Assembly: GCA_019916065.1 (NCBI GenBank)
Contig: CM034240.1
Location: forward strand, 17,283,894 to 17,347,893
Direction: 5' to 3'
Source: Vitellaria paradoxa
Taxonomy: Eukaryota > Streptophyta > Magnoliopsida > Ericales > Sapotaceae
Length of the DNA stretch: 64,000 bases
A model generated the notes under the pieces. It was not told where the DNA came from and made no database searches. It saw only the letters and a program-made list of their open reading frames with translations. The position numbers and the translations under genes were made by a program. Positions 1 through 12,000 of this stretch are shown here, in pieces; the first letter of the stretch is position 1, and the number at the start of each line of letters is the position of its first letter.

Positions 1-70
1 AATTTCAATTCATTTGTTCGAAGCATAAACAAATCTCAGAGAAGGGCTCGATTTATTTGAAGGGAAAATT

Positions 71-434
71 TTGCAAACATTTAGTAAGCATCAAAAACAA
101 AAAATTCAGAAAAAGAATCGCACATCAGAAGCAGACCTTGCAGGTATACCAAACCCAATTTGAGATGTTTAGGCTACATCAAAGGTACGTGATCCATTTC
201 CAACAGAAATCAAAACCACAGCGGGCAATAAAACTTTGCACAAAAATCATATTTGCAAACATTTAGTAAGCATCAAAAACAAAAAATTCAGAAAAAGAAT
301 CACACATCAGAAGCAGACCTTGCAAGTATACCAAACCCAATTTGAGATGTTTAGGCTGCATCAAAGGTACATGATCCATTTCCAATAGAAATCAAAACCA
401 CAGTGGGCAATAAAACTTTGCACAAAAATCATAT
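71..434. repeat. 182-bp tandem duplication
   Basis: Two head-to-tail copies of a 182-bp unit (71-252 and 253-434) differ at only a few positions, mostly transitions. Copy 1 starts at TTGCAAACATTTAG and copy 2 repeats it exactly 182 bases later. The short open frame crossing the array is not convincing coding sequence. The array lies in what I infer to be intron 1 of the PP2A B'' gene. Confidence 0.9.
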
Positions 435-1650
435 TTGCGATGAAACAAAAATCAAGGGGGTGACGCATAAGAAAGCTCAGGTTCTTCATTTTTTGCTCAA
501 TTGAACACTCTATCAGCAAATGGAAAGAAGAATTCGAACAAGCAAAGCTAAAGACAAGGATATGGCCAGAAATTTTACCCCACACAACCTTATCTCCTGT
601 TGATTCAGATGAAAATCTTTTACCTTTTTTCCTTTCGATCCTGGATTCACAAACGGCTTGCCGTGGTCGTCCGTGGTCGTCACCACTTCACCAAGTTCTT
701 GTCGACTGAGAAGGGCAAACGGTTGCTAACGCAAGTTTGGGGGAAGCTTTATAAGTTTTAAGGCTCAATACCCAGATCTTGTGGACAAGATCAGTCTTAA
801 AAGGGGTGGGGTTTGTTATGTGACTGATATTATACAAAGGAAGATGGGGAAAGGGAATGATAAGGATGTCGAGATACATTAGAAGGGGGGAAAGCAAATC
901 ACTGTTACAGAAAAAAGGGAGAAAGAAGATGAGATAGAGATGGAGAAGCACAGCCATGGCAAAGGCAGTAACGAACATATCTCGGAAATACACCCCTAAT
1001 AACTTTTGTAATTCTGAGCCCTTAGGTTCAAATCTTTACACATGGAAGTCTCAAATTTCCCCTTGGACAGTCTCAATTACAGCCAACCGATGGGTTCAGA
1101 TGAAAGGCCACGATTCAACCCAACCGACGAGGAGGACAGTGGTGGTAGGGGCAGCATTTATGGTGAGCAGGTGTGTTATAAAGGCATAGGTGTATATATA
1201 GTCACATGCAAGCAACCAACTGAAGCTTATAGAAGGGTCATGACTCAATAGGGAGGGAACCATTAAGAGATATGGGTTTGGGTTGCTCATAATTAATGGT
1301 TGTAGCATTAAATAAAATATGTGGGCCAGTTAAATTGGACTGTAAGAGTGGCCCAAGAAAGAAGGCCCAATTCAATTAGATCTAGCCATCATCATGGGGC
1401 TTCCAACTAATTCTAGAAGATTTCTGTTAGGCTGTTACACAATTAGTTAGTACGAAATATATATATATATATATATTGCTTATACTGATGTGATGTGGAA
1501 TTTATGAAAATGAAATATTTTCTTGAGAATCATATCTTAATTGGGAGAGTTTGGATTACTCTCGAATATAATCTAATTTCCTTGTTTTCTTTTCTTTAAT
1601 TTTCTTTTTCTTTCTCACCATCCAAACACCAAGAAGTAGGTTCACTGCAT
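435..1650. other. non-coding stretch, nothing recognised
   Basis: No recognisable coding domain on either strand. It contains an (AT)n run near 1457-1476 and a short T/C-rich stretch near 1590-1620. I looked for the missing first exon of the PP2A B'' gene (a stretch reading like LPxxxRL before a GT donor) here and in the rest of 1-6008 and did not find it. Confidence 0.5.
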
Positions 1651-2821
1651 AATGCCCTTGAATATTTTTCTGAACTATTCTTTGATTTAATGGCTACTTC
1701 TAGCACAATACACCAATTTTCCTCTTCTCACACTCAGTAACAAAATGGAATGGTGGAGCGCAAGAATCATCATCTTATGCGTTTTCTCTTTTAAATGAAT
1801 ATTCCCAAAGCCTTTTGAAATGGTGCTCTCACTGCATGTTACTTATTGTGTACCTTCTCCTATTCCCCACAATCAATCATGTCACTCGATTCTTTTCGCT
1901 AATTAGTTGCCATTTCCTCCCCCCCCGGGGGGGGCATATCTTTGAGTATGTCATTGTTGTTCATCAACTCACTCCTGGCATTGATATGTTAGATCTTCTT
2001 GCTCTTAAATGTGTTTATGGAAACTTTCGTTCTCAAAAGGCTATCATTGTCACAAGCCATCTTTGAATCGCTTTTCATTTTTGCCGATGTCACCTTTTTT
2101 GAGTTCAGTAGTTTTCTCACATATTTTTACTTTGTTGAGGATCTCCAACTTGTTTTCTCGAGCTGGCTCTACCCTTGGATCTTATGTTTTCATCTAGTGT
2201 CATGATTGTCCATTATTGCCTTTCCTGGCCTAACTTATAGTTCTATCACTGTCATGAAGTGCCACCACCACCACCATTTGGTCCTCCGATTGCTTATCTG
2301 TAGTAGATAGGTCCATCTACACCAGACCTTGATGTTTCCGTTGCCCTTTAGAAAGGTGTGTATTCTTGCATCTCACATCCAATTTCTAATTTTATCTCAT
2401 ATCATGCTTTATCCTCTCTTATTTTACATTTATTTGTCCATTATTCTTTGTTTCGGTGTCTAATTGTGTTTGAAGTTCTATCCCATCCCGGGTGGCGAAT
2501 TACCATGGAAGAAGAGATGTCTGTTCTCCGGTCTATTGGTACTTGAAAACTTGTGCCCGCTCCTGTGAGTTAGTTTGTTGTTGATTGCCATTAGATTTTC
2601 ATTATCAAACTTAACCCTTGTAGTGATATTGATTGTCTCAAACTTTATCTTGTGGCAGAAGGATATAAATAGGTGTTTGACTTGGATTATTCTAAAACTT
2701 TCTAAAGCATGCCAATATTGCTTCAATTCCTCTTCTTTTCTCTTTTGCAACTCCTTTTCGTTTTTTTTTTTTTTTTTTAAAATCAACTTGATGTCAAGAT
2801 TGCCTTCATTCATGGTGCCCA

Positions 2822-2986
2822 CACGAGACTAGTGCAATGGTAATATCTCTCTAATTGAAGTAAAGGTCATTAATTCGAACCTGCTCGGCCTTACCTGACT
2901 CCTGGTTTTGGTGTGGTGGGTTGGGATCGGTTAGGAGCTCTAGGGATTAGTTCTGCCAAAGATGAGGACACCCTAGTTTAAAAAAA
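2822..2986 (+). mobile_element. tRNA-derived SINE
   Basis: About 165 bp with a tRNA-like head: an A-box-like TGCAATGGTAA near 2832 and a B-box-like TTAATTCGAACC near 2871, then a tRNA-unrelated body and a short A-tail ending at 2986. It splits the copia RT sequence: a VKxAFxHG-like stretch before it resumes after it. The flanks (about 2797-2816 and 2987-3005) look like a decayed target-site duplication, with roughly two thirds of bases matching. Confidence 0.7.
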
Positions 2987-3241
2987 GATGCATTTTTTCA
3001 TAGTGATCTTAGGGAGGTTTATAGGGAGCAACTTCCTAAGTCTGTTGCTCAAAGGGAGTCTAAATTGGTATGTCAGTTGAAGAAGTCGTAATATGTTTTC
3101 AAGCAGTTAGTCACCTCGGGTATGGTTTGACAGATTTAGTGAAGTTATCACAGTTTGGATTGAGATAGGGTGTGGGCCATTTCATCTACCATTGTCATAC
3201 ATCTAGTGGCAAAATCTGGTTGTTGGTCTGTTGATGATATT

Positions 3242-3399
3242 GGGTGTGTTTAGAGTGATAAAAAGTGAGATAAAATGAGATAAAGTGAGATAAGTTGTGG
3301 GTTCGTAATTCATGTAGTGAAATAAAAAGTGAATAAGTTTTAGAGATTTTCAGAATTTTTCAAAAATTTTTTTTGTTTTTTAGCACACCAAACGGTGCC
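3242..3399. mobile_element. Tourist-like MITE, copy 1
   Basis: A 158-bp insert beginning GGGTGTGTTTAGAGTGATAA and ending CACACCAAACGGTGCC, flanked by a 3-bp ATT duplication (3239-3241 and 3400-3402). Removing it with one ATT rejoins the copia RT frame VDDI|VIIGNDDN, which fixes both ends. The same left end occurs in the MITE at 36629. The 3-bp TSD suggests PIF/Harbinger. Confidence 0.75.
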
Positions 3400-3444
3400 A
3401 TTGTGATTATTGGAAATGATGATAATGGAATACAAGAGTTGAAT

Positions 3445-4035
3445 CTATGTGATGTGGAATTCGGATTTACCCTATGCAACTATGGGGAATATATGCAAAG
3501 AAAATTGAGAAGCAATCACAAGAACACTAAAAATTTACATGGTTACAATTTGCTTGCATCCATGAGGATGATATATTTGGTTTCAATTCAAAAGCTCCAC
3601 TAATAGAGTGAAGATTACACGATAATATGAAAGAACCCTGAAGAATTCCTTAAAGAAACTCTTTTTGCCTTAGTCTTTGTTTATCTCTCTTAGAAACCCT
3701 AGAAAACCTTTACAAACGTCCATAGATGATTACAATACATTTCTTTATGTAGGAAATTAGAACTCAACCTGAATTGGACTCTTAAATAGTCTTGTGAAAA
3801 AATAGAAATTGTGCTGCTCCCTGGGAGGTACCAGTCGGCAAGCTTGTTCACCCACTGCACAATGCTCTGTAATTGCCAGCAAGCTTTCCAGTATATACTT
3901 CGATCTTCACAGCGAGCATCTAGATCGTTAGACACACTGCTTGGATTTCCAAAAGAAGCCAGTAAGATAGCCAGGGAGGTATTGTATAACCATTATGTAG
4001 GCCTATAGCTTGTTCTAGAATCTTCCAGAAACATG
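3445..4035. other. unrecognised insert in the copia remnant
   Basis: About 600 bp separates the RT stretch NDDNGIQEL from the next RT/RNase H stretch. I recognise no domain or tRNA-like boxes on either strand and cannot fix the ends. It could be another decayed element or an LTR. Confidence 0.35.
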
Positions 4036-5239
4036 CATTTGCCATTTTATTGGGGCTTTAGTGTAATGGATATGAGCCGCCACAACTCTAATAACTTGTT
4101 TCTTCAAAGAAAATTTCAGCCTAAAGACTTGGGCCCTCTGAAGTATTTCCTATGAATTGAACTTATCTGAACCCACTTTGGTATTGCACTGACTCAATGA
4201 AAATTTGTTCTAGTTGTTGATAGAAACATGATTATTTGGAGCAAAACTTATTGATTCACCAATGAACCCAATACTAAACTTCTACCTGATGATGGATAGC
4301 TGTCAGGATATAGAAGATTTGTTGGCAAGCTAAACTATTTGACAATCATTTGTTCCAAAATTTCTTGTGCTACAAGCTTGGTGTGTCAGTTCTTGGATTC
4401 TTCGCGGTGAGTCACTGGGATGTTGCAATCCACATTTTGAGATATCTCAAAGGTGGTCTTAGTTGTAGTTTATTTTACAAGGATTGTGGGCATACCTTGA
4501 TTCAAGGAATAAGGATACACAAATGCAAACTAGACTAGATCTCTACATAATAGGAGGTCCACTGCTGGATATTGTGTGTTTTTAGGAGAAAATCTAATAT
4601 CTTGGAAGAGAAAGAACTTGACAGTGCTAGCTCGTTCAAGTGGAAAATCTGATTGTCAAGGAATTAGTGTAGCTAAAACATATCCTAGAAGAAAATGGTG
4701 TGATGCATGAACTTCCTATGGAATTGATGTGTGTTAATTACGTAGCAATCTGCATTACATCAAATTTTGTGAAAGGACAAAACATATAGAGATAGATTGT
4801 CACTTTGTTTGAGAGAAGCTCTTCCAAAATGTGATACAAACCGTTTATGTGAAATTTGAAGATCAACTTGCAGTTTTATTTACTAAAGCTTTAAGGGGCA
4901 CACACAATTTGTTAAAATCTCGTAAACTTGTCAAGTCACATTAAAAATTGTTTAGGGGGTAAAATTGTAAAATTATTGTGTTTTTAGGGGAATGAACGTA
5001 ATATCAAAGTACATTTGTTTTGTTAACTTTAATTAACTCTTTTTTTTTTTTTTTTAATATGGAAATGGCGATATCAGTGAGCAATACACTAAGTAAAATG
5101 CCTAGTCATATTATTTACAAGTATTGTGGTAGGTAAAAACGTAAAAGTTTACAATTAGATTTTACGTACCTTCCACCAATGTTAGGTAGAATTTCGATCT
5201 TAACAACCTTGGGCTTATGAGTTTAATATTATTTGTAAC

Positions 5240-5303
5240 AAGTTTGGAACATATGATTTATTTATTTATTTATTTATTAATTGATAAGTTTGGAACATAT
5301 GAT
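5240..5303 (-). mobile_element. minimal retro-insertion with 18-bp direct repeats
   Basis: An identical 18-bp sequence (AAGTTTGGAACATATGAT) lies at 5240-5257 and 5286-5303. Between them is only a (TTTA)n run plus ATTGAT. Read on the minus strand, the end matches the ...CTTATCAA 3' terminus of the LINEs at 19195 and 25965, followed by an A-rich tail. An extremely 5'-truncated LINE insertion is the simplest reading. Confidence 0.55.
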
Positions 5304-5331
5304 ATTATATGCTTCAGTTTTTGAAGGGGAG

Positions 5332-5490
5332 TATTAGCAATAGACTAGGAGAACTTATGGTATTATGTAGATATTTAGGGGTATATATATATTTAGGATC
5401 TTGATTACCTTCTTCCTTTTGTGTTTTATATACTTTCCTATTTTGTACAGGCCCTAATATTATAAGTAAAAGACAGAGATCACCCATTAG
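5332..5490 (+). repeat. possible copia 3' LTR remnant
   Basis: The purine run GAAGGGGAG at 5323-5331 resembles a copia polypurine tract. The following TATTAGCAATAG... TTCCTATTTTGTACAGG ... AAGACAGAGATCA looks like a decayed short copia LTR beginning TGTTAG. I found no matching 5' LTR, so this is tentative. Confidence 0.35.
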
Positions 5491-5698
5491 GTGTGTCCAG
5501 TTCCCTCAAGCATTTTGGTTTGATATCTGGACCATTGAATTTTAATCCAGTGGTCAGCCCACCCAAAATCCAATTCAACTGCTAGTAATGATCTGTTAAA
5601 TTAACAGATTTGTTCGGTTGCTACAAAAATTTTAATTCTGGTGGTACATTTCTATTAATGGAAATGAAGCTTGTCAGAAGATGTGTTTGAATATCTTC

Positions 5699-5768
5699 AC
5701 CATCCACATGTCCTCTTTTTATTGGTAGGTTTGACCATCCATATGTCCTCTTTTTATTGGTAGGTTTA
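5699..5768. repeat. 35-bp tandem duplication in the intron 3' part
   Basis: Copies 5699-5733 and 5734-5768 differ at two bases. A third, more diverged version lies at about 5900-5935. The surrounding block (about 5685-5830) also resembles about 5880-6005, the end of the intron before the exon at 6009. That suggests an older duplication of the intron's 3' end. Confidence 0.75.
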
Positions 5769-6008
5769 AAAGCACTAGTTCAACATGAGTAAAATTACAC
5801 AATAAGTAGCACACTCTGATTTCACTTTTTGCAACAAGAAGGCTTACATGATGTATATTGTCTCTTGCACTTTCTAGTTGTGTTGCCTTTGAATATCTTG
5901 ACCATTCACATGTTCTTTTCGATTAGTAGGTCTAGAAACACTGGCCACCGCCAATAAACTAACACTGTTATGTTGCATGCTCTGACTTCACTTAATTTAT
6001 GATTGCAG

Positions 6009-9000
6009 GTGACATCGTTGCTTAACAGTGCAAAGGCGGGTGTTCCTTTAAATGTCCCTGGAACATCTTCTAGCCCAAATGCTGCTTCAAGTAATTCATT
6101 GCCATCCATGTTTCCTGCTGGTAGTGCACCTCCACTTTCACCAAGAAGTTCATCTGGTTCTCCTCGGACTGTGAAACAGAGAGTAGGCCCATCTACTTTG
6201 GGTTCTCCTCTAAAATTAGTCAGCGAGCCTGTGAAAGAATTGATACCCCAGGTTAACAAGTCTTTGACATTTTCTCTTCGTGTCTGCTTGAAAATTTTCT
6301 TCTAATTTTTTACCTTTGGAACCCCTCCCCCCCCCCCCCCTTTTTGCTACCTCCTAAACATCATCGTATTTTGGGTTATTATTGTGATTTGAATACTTAC
6401 TACCGTTGCAGTTCTACTTTAAAAATGGTCGTCCACCTCCAATTGAATTAAAAGAAAGATGTCTGTTCAGAATCAATCAATTTTTCTATGGGCACTCGGA
6501 TGGATTGCAAATCCATGGTGAGACATATCATACTTACCTATGTGATAGTCCTGGAACTGATTTCATTTTTGTTTTTTTCTTTTTGGGATGGCATATATCT
6601 ATTTTCACTTTGTGATGCCAGAATTTAAACCGGTTACAAAGGAAATCTGCAAGCTCCCCTCATTCTTCTCTGCTGTGTTATTTAGAAAGATTAATGTTGA
6701 TGGCACTGGGGTTGTAACCAGGTATGCATTTCATAATTAAGATACTTGTCTAAATGTAGGTTTTAATTTTAATTTTAATTTTTTTTTAGTATCAATCTCT
6801 TGAATGTTGTAACCATAAAAAAAGCACGTATGTGGCAGAATATGAGTACTTTAAATGCAGCAATTTTTAAAAAAGTTGACAGACATGTTTGGGACACTAT
6901 AAAATAAACACACACAATTATATATTAGAAGTTGGCACAGACTATATATGTGAGTTTTGTTAAATTATTATTTTTTATATAAAAAAATTATAAAAAAATT
7001 AACAAAAGTGGCTCAAATAGTAATTATAAGTAGTTAAGAGTATTTAAGTAGATAAAGAAAACAAAAAAGTTACAGAAGTAGTGGGTAGTTAAAGGGCATA
7101 TACAGAAGACAAAATATAAATAGGTGAAATTACTTAATTATGTGGTATTTATAAAAATTCACTTTTCAATACCATTGACGTTATAGAAAGTTACTAGGAT
7201 TTGGGAGTTTATAGGTATTATAGGAAGAAAAAAATGGTTTCACCAAAATAAAGTTTCATGAATTTTAAAACCTCACCATCACCTTTAGTGTTTGCTTTAT
7301 ATAATAGTATAGATATATGTTGTATATAATGTGTGGAAATGTATTTTTTTAATATATATTTGGTAGTTTATGCAATTAATAACAAATACTGAAAATAGCC
7401 TGTGCTAATGATAGCAAGTTATTCATTTATTCTACATGTGTATGAAAGAAGTTATATAAAATAATAATAAAAAAAAAAAGAATCCGTGGACCATCTGTTC
7501 ATCAAATGTTTATAGGCAGTGGAGCTATGGAATATTGTGTTGTCTAGCGTTGTTGTGGCTAGGGTTCGCCAGCAATGTTAAAACCTTTTATAGCAGCTTG
7601 GTGGGGAATACCAAATATGAGAAGTGTTTACAACCTAATCTCGTTTTGTATTCTTTGGTTGGTTTGGGGAAAAGAATAGGAGAAATTTTATAGATATAGA
7701 ATTTCCTTTATACAGGTTGAGTTATTTTTTGACCTTGCTTTATAGTTGGTTAGAGGTGTGAATATAGTCTATGGTTTTATGTTATTTATTTTTCTTCTTA
7801 GGGTTATTTAGACTTTATATGTTGTAGGTTTAATTAGGGTTTAGGTTTTACTTATTTATTCAGTTATAATCTTTGTAATTGATTAATTCAGAATATAGAG
7901 GAGCAATGCACTTCGTACCTATAGATTGTCTCATGGTATCAGAGCCACTTGCTCCGGCCAGCCATCGCCAGAGATTGCATCGTTGAAGGCTTATGAAGCA
8001 TCGACATAATTGAAATTGGTTCAATTGACAGACCTGGTCCGTTATTTGTCAATGCTCTTTAAGCATCAGCGTTCCTTGTCCATCATTCGTCGTCGCAGAG
8101 CGTTGCGTCTCATCTCAACCTTCAAAGCTTCTCGTTCGTTCGTTTGTTGAAGCTTCTCATTATTGATGATAGCTCCATCTTTCCTAACTGAAACTGTCGT
8201 CGATCAACTTTGCTCTTAGCGCACCGAAGTTGTCGTCGAGCGACTTTGCTCTTGCCGCCGTCTCTTATTCTGTTGTCGCATGTTGTTGTTATTGTCTTCT
8301 GTTGTCGTGCGACTTATGTTGGATTATTCTGCCGCTGGTCGTGATTGTCTGCAGCAGTAGTGGATTTTTTTTTCTGCGTGGTTTCTTGTATCTTCAACCA
8401 ATGACGATAGCGTTCGATTGTCTCGGTCAGGTTTACTGTTCAAGTCTCTGATTTTATTCCCTATTTGGCTGGATTTTGTTTCTCCTTGGTTTGTGGTTTA
8501 CTTGTTGATTCATTACGTCAAAGGATATGTTACAAGCAATCAGTATTCGTTTGAGTGGGGACAACTATTCGTATTGGTCGAGTGTTATGAAAAACTTCTT
8601 AGTTGGCAAGGATATATGGGGATATGTGGATGGTTCAACACCGCCACCTTCTGATCCTAAAGTTGAGGGCTATGAGGCTGCTCTTGGAAAATGGATTCAG
8701 GGAAATGCTCAAATTCTTACTTGGTTTCATAACTTTGTACAACCAAATATTGGTATGAATTTTTTCAAATACGAGACAGCCAAACGTGTGTGGGAGTGTT
8801 TGTAGGATATGTATCTTAAGTCTAATTTTGCTAAGCAATATGAACTTGAATTGTCCATTTGGAATGCCACTCAGAGAGACAAATCTATTCAGCCTTTTTA
8901 TAATGAGATGACTATGTACTGGGATCAGCTTGCACTTAAAGAGCCTTCTGAGATGAAGTCTCTTGACAATTATGTCTAGTATCGTGAGAAACATCTTGTA

Positions 9001-12000
9001 TAGTTTCTTATGGCATTACAAGATTAGTTTGAGCCTCTTCGTGGAGCTATTCTTTATAGGTCTTCTCTTCCTTTAGTAGATGGTGCAGGGAGAGAACTTT
9101 TTTTTTTTGAAAAGATAAGTAAAATTTTATTCAAAGAAGCAGTTAAAAGCATCAGGAAGATGCTTTAAAGCTGCAATAAGGCTTTACATAGCAACCAATA
9201 ACCTTGATTAGCTCAACGCATCTAGAAAATTCAAAAAAGAGCAAATATCAAGTACACTTCCCTCTTTCGCCCAACTATATAAACAATTAAGGAATAGAGA
9301 CTTTATCTTCAGAATTGTTCTCCTGTCATCTTCAAAAATCCTTCTGTTACGCTCCTTCCAAATTATCCAAAAAAGACAAAAGGGAACCAAATTCCACGTA
9401 AGCTTTAGCCTCTTTGCCAAAGATTGACCCCACCAAAGTAATAGCAAATTTCCAATATCTTCCGGAAAACATATATGAACACCAAAACAATTCAGAACCA
9501 AACTCCATAGCTCGGCCGACCATGAGCAATGAATGAAAAGGTGAGCAATAGATTCTTGTTGCTTCAGACACAATGGGCACCGATTGGCTAAATGATGTCC
9601 TCGATGCTGTAGGTTGTCCATAGTCAAAATCTTCCCTTTTACCGCACACCAAGAGAAAAATACAACTCTAGTGGGGACTGCTGCTTTCCAAAACTTCTTC
9701 CATGGAAAAATGTCTTCACTACCACCCTGTAGAAAGGAATAAAAGGATTTCACTGAGAAGACCCTATTCGTTGAATGCCTCCAAATAGCCACATCAGAAT
9801 TATTAGTCAATTGAACAGAACAGAGTAGTTCCATCAGCGCCATAAGACTATCAAACTCCCAGTCATTCACAGTCCTTCGTAACAGTACAAACCAACTGCT
9901 CTGATTTCTAGCGTTATTGTGATATTCTAAGACTGTTGCCTCTTTGTTTGCTGCAATTTCATAAATTTCTGAAAAAATATCAGAAAGGCAACCAATGCCT
10001 AACCAATCTTGCTTCCAAAACAAAATTCTGTTACCTTTCCCAACCTGCCATGAAAGACCACTCCTAAAAATCTGCCAAAGTCTTCTAATTCCTCTCCATA
10101 ACCCAGTACCAAAAGGACTGGATACCAAAGAAGTAGACCATCCTCCAAACTATTCACCATATTTGGTTGCAATCACCTTTTTCCATAGTCTATTATCTTC
10201 CTGAGCATATCTCCACAGCCATTTCCCTAACAAAGCTTCATTATTTAGCTGCAATCGTCGGACTCCCACTCCTCCTGCCTTTAAGGGTTTACAAACTTCC
10301 TTCCAACTCACTAAACAGTGTTTATGGACCGCCTCACTTCTACCTCACTTCTACCCCACAGGAATTCTCTTTGCATCCTTTCCAATTCCTTAGCAACTGA
10401 GATTGGGGCTGTGAAAAGAGATAGGAAATAGGTTGGTAGGCTAGCAAGAACGCTTTTAATCAAAGTGAGCCTTGCCCCAGTCGAGAGATATTTGAGTTTC
10501 CAACCGGCTAATCTGCTTCTAAATTTCTCCAAGATAGGGTCCCAAATATTCTTGGACTTATAACGAGCTCCCAATGGCAAACCAAGGTAAGTAGTAGGAA
10601 AAGAGCCAATCTTACATCCCAAAATGTTTGCCAAATCCTCCACTCCTGCGACAGCACCCACTGCAATAACCTCTGACTTTTGGAGATTAATTTTTAAGCC
10701 TGTAACCGCCTCAAATCCCAGTAAAGTGCAGCGTAAATGTCCCACTTGCATTAAATCAGCCCCGCAAAAGATAATAGAATCATCTGCAAATAACAAATGA
10801 GATATACTGAAGGTATTCCTCCCTGTACCGACTGCGAAGCCATCTATAAATCCAGCTCCTTCCATTTGCTGCAACATCTTACTGAGTACTTCCATAACTA
10901 AGAGAAAAAGGAAAGGAGAGAGTGGATCTCCTTGCCTTAAACCTCTAGAAGAAGCAAAGAAACCTTCAGGAGACCCATTTATCAAGATTGAAAATCTAAC
11001 AGAGGAAATGCACCATTTGATCCATTGACACCATTTGCTACCAAATCCCATTCTCCCTAGCAAGTAGACCAAAAAATTCCAATTAACATGGTCATAAGCT
11101 TTCTCTATGTCCAATTTGCAAACTATTCCTGTTTCCTTCTTCCTAGCAAGTAGACCAAAAAATTCCAATTAACATGGTCATAAGCTTTCTCTATGTCCAA
11201 TTTGCAAACTATTCCTGTTTCCTTCTTCTTAAACTTTGAATCAATAACCTCATTAGCTACTAAAACAGCATCCAATATCTGTTTTCCCCCCACAAAAGCA
11301 TTTTGAGAAGAAGAAATAAGAGGATCCAAAACTTTTCTTAACCTGCTAGCAAGAACCTTGGATAAAATTTTATAAACTGCCCCCACCAAGCTAATAGGCC
11401 TGAAATCTTTAATATCCACTGCACCAGGTTTCTTTGGAACAAGAGCAGTGAATGTTGAATTCATACTTTTGACAAATCTGCTGCTGTCATGAAACTCAGC
11501 AAAAAATTGCATCAAATCTTCCTTAAAAACAGTCCAACAACGTTGGAAAAAGGCAATAGTCCAGCCGTCTGGACCTGGTGCTTTTTCACCATTAAGATCA
11601 TTAAGAGCTTGAACAATTTCCTGCTCAGTGAAGTTCATTTCCAGCTCCTCGGCTTCTAATAAACTCAACTGAGAAAAGCTTAAATTATCAACTTTTGGCC
11701 TCCAACAAGCCTCTTCCTCAAAGAGTTGCTGATAAAATTGCAAAATACCTTGGCTAATCTCTTTCGGATCCTCTGTTATTGAACCATTCAACCTAATTCT
11801 GTCAATCCAATTCCTCCTCCTATTTGCTGATGCCATCTTGTGGAAAAACTTAGTGTTCCGATCTCCCTCTTTGAGCCATTTCACTCTAGACTTTTGTCTC
11901 CAACTAATCTCCTCCATATGAAGTATTTTTTTCAGCTCTAAAATTTTTTCCTCCCTGCTGCTTCTGTCCTGCTCAGAAAGATTACCTTCATCATCCAATA

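Larger units (their letters stand above)
1655..4960 (+). pseudogene. decayed Ty1/copia polyprotein
   Basis: Scattered pieces in copia order on the + strand. Integrase: around 1736-1785 a QNGMVERKNHHLM stretch, then VHQLTPGIDMLDLLALKC near 1955-2010. Reverse transcriptase N-terminal part: LSHPGWRITMEEEM near 2483-2520. RT core: VCQLKKS near 3070 and VDDI next to VIIGNDDNGIQEL near 3230-3440. RT/RNase H: FQPKDLGPLKYFL near 4108-4150, RSTAGYCVFLGENLISWKRK near 4555-4615, and TKHIEIDCHFV near 4780-4812. Stops and frameshifts are frequent, so it is dead. It is interrupted by a SINE (2822-2986), a MITE (3242-3399) and an unrecognised insert (about 3445-4035). The family is Ty1/copia; the precise lineage is not determined. 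Confidence 0.85.

Noticed and set aside
57..266. Short + strand ORF near the window start
   Set aside because: It spans a 182-bp tandem duplication and has no recognisable domain; treated as non-coding.
956..1251. Two overlapping + strand ORFs considered as exon 1 of the PP2A gene
   Set aside because: No similarity to the known N-terminus of B'' subunits and no suitable donor with the right phase.
2478..2822. Lys/Glu-rich minus-strand ORF
   Set aside because: Antisense shadow of copia RT remnants plus a T run; no domain.
5906..6259. 117-codon minus-strand ORF
   Set aside because: It is the shadow of the PP2A exon at 6009-6251, whose + strand frame has conserved sequence and correct splice sites.
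8230..8654. ORFs upstream of copia gag
   Set aside because: Out of frame with the gag ORF at 8527 and without any copia-like motif; they cover leader sequence.
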